This document shows positions 1 to 6,400 of a stretch of 9,141 nucleotides of DNA, one piece after another (the stretch's first letter is position 1; each line of letters starts with the position of its first letter). The notes under the pieces are model-generated. The model ran no database searches. It had not been told where the DNA came from and worked only from the letters and a program-made list of their open reading frames with translations. Made by a program: the position numbers and the translations under genes. Source of the DNA: Lentisphaerota bacterium (GTDB lineage Bacteria > Verrucomicrobiota > Kiritimatiellia > UBA8416 > JAFGIZ01); NCBI GenBank assembly GCA_016929365.1, contig JAFGIZ010000292.1, forward strand, positions 1-9,141. Reading direction: 5' to 3'.

Positions 1-359
1 CGAACGAGATCTTCACGGTTGACGTGATCGGCAGCGAAGGCGTGCTGCGCACGGGGTTCAATCGGGACGTGGAAATCCGGGACAAGCAAGGTGCGCTCCT
101 GGACGCCGCGGCCCTGGGGGTGCCCGCGCGCGAATCGCCCTTCAAGGCGGCTTATGACGAGATTGTCAGGTACCTGCGGGGCGGCGAGGCGCCGCAGTGC
201 ACGAGTCGCGACTGCATGCCGTCGTACGAACTGGCCTTCGGCATTCTGGAGAGCGCCCTTTCCGGGTGCCGCATCGCGTTGCCGTGCCGGAATCGCGATC
301 GGCGGTTCTACGCGTTCCGGATGCCCGGCCTGCGCCCCACCACGGAACGGAACAACTGA
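1..359 (+). CDS. Gfo/Idh/MocA-family oxidoreductase, C-terminal part (5' end outside window)
   Basis: The frame is open from the window edge (first full codon at position 3) to a TGA at 357-359, giving about 118 residues. Gfo/Idh/MocA enzymes are NAD(P)-dependent sugar or polyol dehydrogenases with an N-terminal Rossmann domain and a C-terminal alpha/beta domain; only the latter is visible. The supporting signals are the late-barrel strand FTVDVIGSEGVLR, where family members have a 'GSEG' turn, then the helix SPFKAAYDEIVRYLRGGEAP, then the closing YELAFGILESALSGCRIALPC, which matches the usual family ending (S/A-rich helix, then 'LP'). The catalytic lysine and the nucleotide-binding motif lie upstream of the window. 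The gene sits 10 bases ahead of the ThuA-domain gene, an association well known from ThuA/ThuB-type sugar pathways. The exact substrate cannot be deduced. The family call is fairly secure although only a third of the protein is visible. Confidence 0.75.
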   Translation, partial: NEIFTVDVIGSEGVLRTGFNRDVEIRDKQGALLDAAALGVPARESPFKAAYDEIVRYLRGGEAPQCTSRDCMPSYELAFGILESALSGCRIALPCRNRDRRFYAFRMPGLRPTTERNN

Positions 360-365
360 AGGAGG
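360..365 (+). promoter_or_regulatory. Shine-Dalgarno AGGAGG fixing the ThuA start
   Basis: AGGAGG lies four bases before the ATG at 370, immediately after the stop of the preceding gene. It decides the start: the same frame is open back to 91, but the upstream part overlaps the oxidoreductase gene and has no family similarity. Confidence 0.8.
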
Positions 366-369
366 AACC

Positions 370-1032
370 ATGTCACACCCCGCTGCGATTATTCTCGTCG
401 GCAGCCGCTGGCACATCCCCTGGGAAGGCGGCGAGCTGATTGCCCAACGGCTTGAAGAAACCGGAATGAACAGCCTCCGCACCGATCAGGGCAGTATTCT
501 GGAGCCGGAACGGCTGGCCGGGACGTCCCTGGTCGTATTCTACTGCGAGGGCCGTTGGAACCCGCCGGACCCGGCTTCACGGCGCCTCACGCCGCAACAG
601 GAGCGCGACCTGGCGGCCTACGTGCGAGAGGGCGGCGGTTTCCTGGGTATCCACGGCGCGACGGTGTTCCGCGACGAGTATACCGTCTATCCGGAGCTGA
701 TCGGCGGGCGGTTCACACACCACGACACGTTCAGCCGGTTCACCGTCCATGTCCACGATCCCGACCACCCGATCACACGGGGCGTCGGCGACTTCGCGGT
801 CGAGGACGAACCGTATGTCGTCGACCGCTACCCGGGGTCCGACGTGCTGCTGAGCGGCGACTGGGACGGGGCGGCGCACCCCCTGGGGTGGGTCAAGCCG
901 TACGGAAAGGGCCGCGTGTGCTACCTGGCCAACGGACACGACCAGCGCTCGCTCGACGTGCCCGAGTTCCGGAAACTCATTTGCAACGCCGCCGCCTGGT
1001 GCGCGGGCGGAAGCGGGAAAGCCGTGCGATGA
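370..1032 (+). CDS. ThuA-domain protein (trehalose utilization-like, class I GATase-like fold)
   Basis: A 220-residue protein, a typical length for a stand-alone ThuA domain. ThuA proteins adopt a class I glutamine-amidotransferase-like fold and in several bacteria act with a Gfo/Idh/MocA dehydrogenase in processing oxidised (keto) disaccharides. Visible landmarks in order: N-terminal strand AAIILVGSR (about 5-13); the nucleophile-elbow-equivalent GGGFLGIHGAT at 88-98, with His95 rather than the Cys of true amidotransferases; GGRFTHHDTF with the His117-His118 pair; HPITRGVGDFAVEDEPY from His133; and the C-terminal KGRVCYLANGHD with His190, followed by a closing helix ending in AAAWCAG. No signal peptide is seen, so it is probably cytoplasmic. 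It follows the oxidoreductase by 10 bases and overlaps the next start codon by 4 bases, so it is surely co-transcribed with both. The precise reaction of this copy is unknown. Confidence 0.88.
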   Translation: MSHPAAIILVGSRWHIPWEGGELIAQRLEETGMNSLRTDQGSILEPERLAGTSLVVFYCEGRWNPPDPASRRLTPQQERDLAAYVREGGGFLGIHGATVFRDEYTVYPELIGGRFTHHDTFSRFTVHVHDPDHPITRGVGDFAVEDEPYVVDRYPGSDVLLSGDWDGAAHPLGWVKPYGKGRVCYLANGHDQRSLDVPEFRKLICNAAAWCAGGSGKAVR

Positions 1033-1259
1033 GCGACCGCACAGTGCGTAATCAGGCCTTCCTGCGCAACCTGTTCGGCAAGGGACCGTTCGAGGGGCAT
1101 GGCTTCGTATGCCAACCCGTGCGGCCAAACTGGCCGGAGACCCGGCTTGTGTTTGTCGTTTCCGTTCCGGACGCAGACACGGGCAGGCAGTGGCTCGATC
1201 GGGTGCGAGCGATCGCGGCGACGACTTCCCCCCGCTCCGTGTAGCAAGAGCGGTGCTGG
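1029..1259 (+). pseudogene. Truncated N-terminus, possibly of a uroporphyrinogen-decarboxylase-like protein
   Basis: The ATG overlaps the ThuA stop in an ATGA junction, the classical sign of translational coupling, so a real gene starts here. The intact frame runs only 71 codons to a TAG at 1242-1244. The opening (RNQAFLRNLFGKGPFEGHGF, then WLDRVRAI) resembles, from memory, the N-terminus of URO-D-superfamily proteins that commonly accompany Gfo/Idh/MocA genes in Lentisphaerota- or Verrucomicrobiota-type genomes; these normally have roughly 350-400 residues. Shifting the frame near 1215-1222 gives GDDFPPLRVARAVLVA up to a TGA at 1257-1259. This fits the 'DD..P..r..' segment that would be expected next, suggesting a frameshift as well as a truncation. 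No further homologous coding follows; the ATPase island begins here. The family assignment is tentative, but the truncated state is more secure. It could alternatively be a genuine small unknown gene of 71 residues. Confidence 0.42.
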
Positions 1260-1320
1260 TAGCTTGACGCGATGATGTCCGTCGGCGTGGTCTATGCATA
1301 TCCAAGGCGCAAGATTGGCA

Positions 1321-1348
1321 TTGCATTTACCGGCAACCCGGGTACGAT
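1321..1348 (+). promoter_or_regulatory. Possible promoter for the ATPase gene (leaderless arrangement)
   Basis: TACGAT at 1343-1348 resembles a -10 box. TTGCAT at 1321-1326 lies 16 bases upstream as a weak -35; the better-matching TTGGCA at 1315-1320 is too far away at 22 bases. Transcription would begin about where the ATG at 1358 lies, and there is no purine-rich ribosome binding site before that ATG, which fits a leaderless mRNA. This is weak evidence by eye. Confidence 0.25.
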
Positions 1349-1357
1349 ACGTTCACT

Positions 1358-2539
1358 ATGAAACAGCCAATACCACGATCCATCGGCGACCTGCTGGAAC
1401 GCCTTCAGAACGACTATCCGGTTGTGACCCTAACGGGGCCACGCCAATCAGGAAAGACAACGCTCTGTCGCATGGCGTTCTCGGAACTTCCGTACGAGAA
1501 CCTTGAGGCGCCGGACATTCGGGAATTCGCCCAGTCAGATCCGCGTGGTTTCCTGGCCCGACACCCAAACGGCTGCGTCATCGATGAATTCCAGCGTTGC
1601 CCGGAGTTGACCTCATATATACAGGTACTCGTCGATGATCCGCGTTTCGATGGTACGTTCGTATTGACAGGCAGCCGAAATCTGGCGATTCGGGATACGG
1701 TCAGCCAGTCACTTGCGGGTCGCACAGCCCTGGCTTGCCTCCTGCCATTCTCATACCACGAGCTCGGAGCTTTCCACCGTGAAATGTCACTCGATGAGAT
1801 GTTGTGGACAGGCTTCTATCCTCGGATCTATGACAAGAGGCTGGATCCTGCTCAAGTGCTGGCAGATTACGTCGGGACTTATGTGGAACGGGATGTGAGG
1901 CAACTGAACATGGTCCGCGATCTGGGTCTTTTTCAGAAGTTCCTTGGTCTGTGCGCCGGCCGAATCGGGCAACTGATGAACATGGAGAGTCTGGGCAATG
2001 ATACCGGCGTGTCACACGCAACAGCGCGTGAATGGATATCCCTGCTTGAGGCGAGCTACATTGCATTTCGTCTTCGCCCATTTCATGCGAATATATCCAA
2101 GCGCCTGATCAAGTCGCCCAAGCTCTATTTCTATGACGTGGGGCTGGCGGCGTATCTGATGGGGATCACAAAGCCCGAACAAGTGGCACGGCACCCGTTG
2201 CGCGGAATGCTGTTTGAGAATCTTGTCGTTGTTGAAGTGATGAAGCACTTTCTCAACCGTGGTATTCGTCCCGACCTCATGTTCTACCGCGACAGCAACG
2301 GAAACGAGGTGGACTTGGTAGTGGGGCGGGCACAGGAGTACGTACCAATGGAGATTAAGTCTGCACGAACCGTTACCGGTTCTCTTCTGAAAGGGCTTGG
2401 TGCATTCAGGAGGACCATCGACTCCGCAGTTGATCCTCTTCTTGTTTACGGTGGGGAGGAGACGCGTCTGCAAAACGACACGCGTATTATGGGTATATCG
2501 AGTCTAGACCGGACGCTCGCCCAACTGTTTACAACCTGA
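1358..2539 (+). CDS. AAA-family ATP-binding protein with C-terminal DUF4143 (nuclease-like) domain
   Basis: A complete 393-residue protein, the usual family length. The N-terminal P-loop ATPase shows Walker A GPRQSGKTT at 27-35 (Lys33), Walker B CVIDEFQ at 73-79 (Asp76, Glu77) and a sensor-like LTGSRN at 103-108. The middle carries the family-typical GFYPRIYD (152-159) and YVGTYVERDVRQL (171-183), followed by a winged-helix-like stretch from about 213 to 242. The DUF4143 part has KLYFYDVGLAAYL (255-267) and a PD-(D/E)XK-like core: Glu317-x-Asp319 and Glu332-Ile-Lys334 at the right spacing. These proteins are widespread, often found in many divergent copies per genome in accessory regions, and their cellular role is poorly known; toxin-antitoxin or mobile-element functions have been suggested but not settled. 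The start is the first ATG after a stop-containing leader and has no Shine-Dalgarno. G+C and codon use are visibly lower than in the flanking sugar genes, suggesting horizontal arrival. Confidence 0.92.
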   Translation: MKQPIPRSIGDLLERLQNDYPVVTLTGPRQSGKTTLCRMAFSELPYENLEAPDIREFAQSDPRGFLARHPNGCVIDEFQRCPELTSYIQVLVDDPRFDGTFVLTGSRNLAIRDTVSQSLAGRTALACLLPFSYHELGAFHREMSLDEMLWTGFYPRIYDKRLDPAQVLADYVGTYVERDVRQLNMVRDLGLFQKFLGLCAGRIGQLMNMESLGNDTGVSHATAREWISLLEASYIAFRLRPFHANISKRLIKSPKLYFYDVGLAAYLMGITKPEQVARHPLRGMLFENLVVVEVMKHFLNRGIRPDLMFYRDSNGNEVDLVVGRAQEYVPMEIKSARTVTGSLLKGLGAFRRTIDSAVDPLLVYGGEETRLQNDTRIMGISSLDRTLAQLFTT

Positions 2540-2561
2540 CACTCTCAATCTCAGAGAGCTC

Positions 2562-2587
2562 AAGGAGAGAACATGAAACAGAGCTGA
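2562..2587 (+). other. Orphan ribosome binding site and start codon of a lost gene
   Basis: AAGGAG at 2562-2567 sits five bases before ATG at 2573. This is the best-looking initiation site in the island, placed 33 bases after the ATPase stop as for a second operon gene. It opens a frame of only four codons (Met-Lys-Gln-Ser) before TGA at 2585-2587. Immediately beyond begins the minus-strand ATPase stub. The simplest reading is a junction at about 2584-2592 that removed the body of the gene. A regulatory micro-ORF is the alternative, with no support beyond the signal itself. Confidence 0.4.
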
Positions 2588-2588
2588 C

Positions 2589-2676
2589 GCCTTCCCACCT
2601 GTCTGGGCCCGCCAATGAAGACCATCTTCTCGGCGAGATCCTCCCGAACCCGCCGGTCCAGATACCGTGGCGTCAT
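2589..2676 (-). pseudogene. N-terminal stub of a second AAA/DUF4143-type ATPase, cut at Walker A
   Basis: Read on the minus strand, an ATG at 2676-2674 preceded at 7 bases by GGAGA (2688-2684) opens MTPRYLDRRVREDLAEKMVF followed by IGGPRQVG. This is the characteristic start of one subfamily of DUF4143-type ATPases: short basic N-terminus, 'YL..R...DL..KMVF', then the Walker A 'GGPRQVGKTT'. The match stops precisely inside Walker A: after GGPRQVG the sequence reads Arg-Arg-Gln instead of Lys-Thr-Thr, then runs backwards through the orphan start site to a stop. About 350 residues are missing. It belongs to a different subfamily from the intact ATPase next door, so it is not a local duplicate of it. 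The frame continues open upstream to 2820, but that part looks like 5' untranslated sequence. Confidence 0.65.
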
Positions 2677-2920
2677 CGTAACATCTCCGTAATGGATCGC
2701 CTTTGTAGTTTCAACGGCACTTGACCACGAACGGCACAACGTGTTGACAGCGAAACGTTTGTAGTCAACGCCGTAAGGCGTGTTCTGCGCCTTGCAGGTT
2801 TCTTTCAGCGCAATCGACAATTGACATTCTCATCGACTGAGACCGGCGTTCCCGCCCGCCGCAGCCGGTTCCCGGCCAGAGAACCCCACGTGCAAATCCA
2901 GGGAGTCACGTAACCGTGGC
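2677..2920. other. Island stretch without a recognisable gene
   Basis: The part next to 2676 is the presumed leader of the minus-strand ATPase stub. It contains an imperfect dyad, GTTGAC at 2743-2748 and GTCAAC at 2764-2769 around AAACGTTT, that could be an operator or simply chance. From 2928 back to a TGA at 2808-2806 the minus strand is open in the frame that continues from the AAA-ATPase-like stub once the mobile element is removed, with peptide RRHGYVTPWICTWGSLAGN and a further 22 residues. I do not recognise that peptide with confidence. I see no RNA gene or terminator here. Confidence 0.4.
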
Positions 2921-2928
2921 GGCGAGCC
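2921..2928. repeat. Target site duplication, left copy (GGCGAGCC)
   Basis: The eight bases directly left of the element are GGCGAGCC, identical and in the same orientation to the eight bases directly right of it at 3201-3208. Bases further out differ, so the duplication is exactly eight. Confidence 0.85.
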
Positions 2929-2945
2929 CTGTCCTTTATACACAA
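2929..2945 (+). repeat. Left terminal inverted repeat of the 272-bp element
   Basis: CTGTCCTTTATACACAA, the perfect reverse complement of 3184-3200. The visible inverted repeat extends three bases outward (to 2926 and 3203) only because the duplicated target begins GGC and ends GCC. Confidence 0.9.
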
Positions 2946-2984
2946 TTGCGACTATCATTTCCGCCAAATGCTATCAAACAGTCG

Positions 2985-3053
2985 ATGGAGTTCTCGGCAA
3001 AGGTCACGATGGAGTTCGTACCGATGCAGTTTACGGCAGAGTTGGCGAAGTAG
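2985..3053 (+). other. 22-codon micro-ORF inside the element
   Basis: ATG at 2985 to TAG at 3051-3053, with peptide segments FSAKVTMEF and MQFTAELAK. No convincing Shine-Dalgarno precedes it. It is notable only because the opposite arm, read on the minus strand, encodes a similar peptide (FTAKVTEQL, then VEFARQFT). Most likely it is not a translated gene; it is recorded as a structural feature of the element. Confidence 0.2.
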
Positions 3054-3077
3054 GTGCGACTCGATCCGAGTTCCTAC
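3050..3077. repeat. Central hairpin of the element
   Basis: GTAGG (3050-3054) pairs with CCTAC (3073-3077), and inside it ACTCG (3059-3063) pairs with CGAGT (3067-3071) around a three-base loop. The hairpin sits at the symmetry centre of the terminal repeats. There is no U-tract, so it does not look like a terminator. Confidence 0.5.
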
Positions 3078-3183
3078 CCGACGTAAACTGCCTCGCAAAC
3101 TCCACCGATCCTAACTGTTCCGTCACCTTTGCCGTGAACGATTCCGATTCAGGCAAGGCTGCGCGATGGCAGCGTGTCTGGCT

Positions 3184-3200
3184 TTGTGTATAAAGGACAG
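3184..3200 (-). repeat. Right terminal inverted repeat of the 272-bp element
   Basis: TTGTGTATAAAGGACAG, the reverse complement of the left end with no mismatch. Confidence 0.9.
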
Positions 3201-3208
3201 GGCGAGCC
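3201..3208. repeat. Target site duplication, right copy (GGCGAGCC)
   Basis: Identical to 2921-2928. It is followed at once by a run of nine G residues (3211-3219). Confidence 0.85.
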
Positions 3209-3321
3209 GCGGGGGGGGGCTGGAGCAGATCGTGGATGCCGGCGGTCTTGTCCACATACAGGAACCCGCCTTCGATCAGGTTGCTGCTGAAGGTATACAC
3301 GCTGGTGGTCAGCGGTTTCAC
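3209..3321 (-). pseudogene. N-terminal stub of an AAA-ATPase-like / PD-(D/E)XK family protein
   Basis: On the minus strand a GTG at 3321-3319 opens with MKPLTTSVYTFSSN, then LIEGGFLYVDKTAGIHDLLQ. This is the highly characteristic opening of the 'AAA-ATPase-like' family that carries a C-terminal PD-(D/E)XK nuclease-type domain (family pattern: 'pigi.dF..lr..gylYVDKT..I..Ll', followed soon by 'RPRRFGKS'). Full-length members have about 500-550 residues. Here similarity ends after about 33 residues, just before the expected Walker A, and runs into a proline/G-run stretch and the duplicated target of the mobile element. Because the frame on the far side of the element (2920 downward) also lacks the RPRRFGKS motif, the gene was broken before the element landed. 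There is an in-frame stop just upstream of the GTG. No clear Shine-Dalgarno is visible. Confidence 0.65.
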
Positions 3322-3454
3322 GAGGCCACGATACTCGAGCTACGGTCTGTGTCCGGCGGCGTGCAGCATTATTCATGAAACAGGCAGGATGGTCTCTTGT
3401 AGGCGGCCCGCGGCTTGAGTACAGTCAAGCGCTAATGACGGATGGGCCAATTAA

Positions 3455-3460
3455 GGGAGG
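3455..3460 (+). promoter_or_regulatory. Shine-Dalgarno GGGAGG fixing a GTG start
   Basis: GGGAGG lies seven bases before GTG at 3468. The frame is open further upstream with ATGs at 3375 and 3435, but neither has a comparable ribosome site, and only the GTG start puts the hydrophobic signal peptide at the N-terminus. Confidence 0.7.
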
Positions 3461-3467
3461 CGATGCC

Positions 3468-6400
3468 GTGGCTGGAGTACGTAGAGCGTGCGCCGTGGTG
3501 ATGTCCGTGTTCATGTGCGCTTTGCAGGGGCAAGCCGGGGCGGCAACCCCACCCCCGCTCCGGATCGGCAAGCGTGCCGCGGAATACGAGGCAACGACCG
3601 TCAACGAAGCCGCCGTCGCGCGCGTCAAGAAGGAGGGACTCCTGACCAAGGCGGGTCAAGCGACGTACCGGTTCGACGTGCCGCGAACCGGCTGGTACAC
3701 GCTCTACGTTCAAGGCGCGCCGTGGGCCACGGATCTGTCGCTGGACGGCCGGTTCCTGATCCACACCCCGTTTGAAAGCGGGGTATGGGAGCCCGGCGAC
3801 GCTCTCGGGCCCGACGGCGCCTGGAAACCGTCGCCGAAGGGCGCGTCGAAAACGCTGAACCTGTACCTGGCCGAAGGCAGCCATGAACTGACCTTCAGCC
3901 GTCCCTATCATCCCGGCCTGCCGTATCTGCGAGGCTTCTACCTGCAGCCCGCCGCCGACCTGTCCGGCCGGGTGCGGCTGACGCCGGACACGGACTACCT
4001 GGTATTCCGCCGCGGCGAGCCGTTTTCCGCAACGCTGCTGGCCGGCGGGTCCGAAAAGCCCGAAACGGTGATCGTGCGCGTCCGCGAGGCCGAGGGCGGC
4101 GAACTCGTGACCGAACAGCGGCGCGAGGTGCCCGCCGGCACGACAAATATCCAGGCTACCCTGGTGTTGCCCACGGATACGGGAGGCGTCTTCGACGTCG
4201 CAGTGCGCGACACGGCCGGCAAGCACGTCGCCCGCACGATGCAATATTGCGTGGTGGATACGCGCAAACCCGAATTCCCGGAGAGCCTGCGCACGGAGCC
4301 GGTCGAGATCATCGATGCCGCGGCGCGGGAGCCGGATTACACGCGCGGCCCCACCCGCGTGGTGCGCACGCCGGCGGGCGCGTACCGCGAATCGGGCGAC
4401 ATCGGCCGGGAGCGCGGCACCCAGCAGGCTTCCTGGTTTGCGTATACCCTGAACCTGCCCGAGACGCAGGCCGACTACGTGATGCGCATCGCTTACCCGG
4501 ACGACGACCGGCGCGGGACCGCCATCGTCCTGGCCGAGCGGAACGCACACCCCATGCCCGCCCAAGGCTACTCAACCGGCGGGGTCTACCCGTTGAGCGG
4601 GGCGATGCAGACACAGGATTTCTACTTTACGGCACGGGACCGCGATCCGCGCGTCATGTTCTACAACTGGAACACCGGGCAGCGGGCCGCATGCGCGACG
4701 ATCACGGTCCACCGCATCCGCGGCGGGTTCCCGGCGCTGCGGTACGGGCCGGAGGGCCGAATGTACGGCATGTACCAGGAAGAACCCATGCGCTTCCTGC
4801 AGAACTTCGGCGCAAAGATGGGCACGGACGACGCCCTGGAATGGCCCAACTTCAAGAACACAGCCGAACGCGTGGGGCAGCGGCTGAACTATGCGGGGAT
4901 CAATCTCTGGTTCCCCACGATCGCCGTGTACGGAAACATGCTCTGGCCCGGCAAGGCGATTCCCGGCTACCAGATTGGCATTCTGCCGCCCGGCCCGGCG
5001 GCGCGCAAGGAACCGCTGCGCAAAGACGTCCTGCGGCTCATGCTGCTGACGGCGGAAAAATACGGCCTCAACGTTATCGGCGATCTGCATATGTACGACG
5101 TGCAGCTGGACGAACGGTTCGCCGCCGAGGCCGGGCTCGACACCGGCGGCCGGCCCGGACCGTGGGTGACGGTCTCTCGCACGGGCGAAGCAGGCACGCG
5201 CGGGCCGCACCGGCCCTACTACAGCCCGCTCTATCCCGGTGTGCAGGACTGGACGGCCGAGGTCTTCGCAGAATTAGCCGGGCGCTATGGAAATTTTCCC
5301 GCCTTCCAGGGGCTGCGCATCCGCCTGCTCGTGGAATGGGCCTTTGACGGCTGGCAATGCTTCCGCAGCCTCGATTGGGGCTACGAAGACTATACGGTCA
5401 ACCTGTTCGAACAGGAAACGGGCCTCGAGATCCCGGCGGATCCGGACGATCCCGGGCGGTTCCGGAAGCGCTATGAATGGCTGGTGCATAACCACTATGA
5501 CGCCTGGGTCGACTGGCGGTGCCGCAAGATTTACGCCTATCACAAACGCCTGGCCGGCATCCTCACCGCGGCGAATCCGGATTTGAAGATTCATCTCAAG
5601 CCGCCGGGCAGCGATGTATCGGTCTGGCGCGAGGCGGGCATTGATCCCTCCCTCTACCGCGACGATCCGTCCTTTGTTCTGTCGGTCAGCCGGTTCTATC
5701 CGGACCGGGACAACCGGGACCCCGGGCAGCCGGTCCGGTCGGCCGAGCAGCGGGAAGACGACCGGGCCGTGGCGCCGTTGCGGGCGGCGGCTTGTTCCCG
5801 CGGCGACGGCACGGCCACGGCGCTGTTCTTCATGACCAACCATGAAGGGCGTTATGCGACGGCTGCGGAACTGGGCTACGAGCCATCTTCGAACTCCCGC
5901 GTCTATCCGGATGCCACGCTTAATCCGCCCGGAATACATTACCTGCAACGTTTCGCCAACGGCATGGCCGACGGCAACGTCACGTTGCTTTACGACGGCT
6001 CGCACGGCTACGTGCTGGGGCAGCCGGAGTATCTGCGCCCCTTCCTGCGCGAGTACCGGGCCCTGCCCCCGATCGGCATGCAACAGCTCGGAGACACGGA
6101 CCCGGCCGCCCTGTGGTACGGAACGGAAGGGGACAACTCCTGGTTCTACGTGGCCAACCGGGCCTGGTACCCGGTGGGGGCCGCGATCACCTTGAACGGA
6201 CAGCCGCGGGTTGAACGGGCGAGCACGGGTGCGCGCATCGAGACCGCGGGCAACCGCCTGTCGCTGGAGCTCGAGCCCTACGCCTTCCGGGTCTTCCGCA
6301 ACGCCCCGGACTCGCGGCCCACGGCCATGGAGCTTTCGGTTCCGTCGTCCGCCGCGGAGAATCTGCGCGCGCAGATCGGGTCTGTCGAACGTTTGGTTTC

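Larger units (their letters stand above)
2929..3200. mobile_element. 272-bp MITE-like non-autonomous element with Tn5/IS50-like ends
   Basis: The element is bounded by perfect 17-bp terminal inverted repeats beginning CTGTCCTTTATACACAA and flanked by a perfect 8-bp direct duplication. The ends resemble those of Tn5/IS50 (IS4 superfamily): compared with the 19-bp Tn5 outside end CTGACTCTTATACACAAGT, the left end differs at only four positions, and the core TTATACACA is shared. IS4-type elements duplicate roughly 8 to 13 bp (9 for Tn5), so 8 is plausible. At 272 bp there is no room for a transposase, hence non-autonomous: it would need a related transposase elsewhere in the genome. Internally the two arms form a long imperfect foldback centred at 3064-3065 (matching blocks at 2995-3004/3125-3134 and 3027-3035/3082-3090) with a central hairpin. 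It interrupts an open minus-strand frame. The clean duplication suggests a fairly recent insertion. Confidence 0.85.

Noticed and set aside
2541..2557. Small inverted repeat (CTCTC/GAGAG) after the ATPase stop, considered as a terminator.
   Set aside because: The stem is only five pairs and lacks a T-run; the orphan ribosome site follows directly.
2921..3208. CRISPR-like or attC-like reading of the paired repeats around 2930 and 3190.
   Set aside because: The repeats are inverted, occur only once each, and are flanked by an exact direct duplication, which is the mark of a transposition event.
1358..3383. The 9-mer ATGAAACAG occurs three times in the island (1358, 2573, 3375), each time as a potential start codon.
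   Set aside because: Bases on either side do not match between the three sites, and Met-Lys-Gln is a common gene opening. It is probably coincidence rather than a dispersed repeat.
3375..3467. Longer version of the large protein starting at ATG 3375 or 3435.
   Set aside because: It would bury the signal peptide 12 to 31 residues inside, and there is no ribosome site comparable to GGGAGG ahead of GTG 3468.
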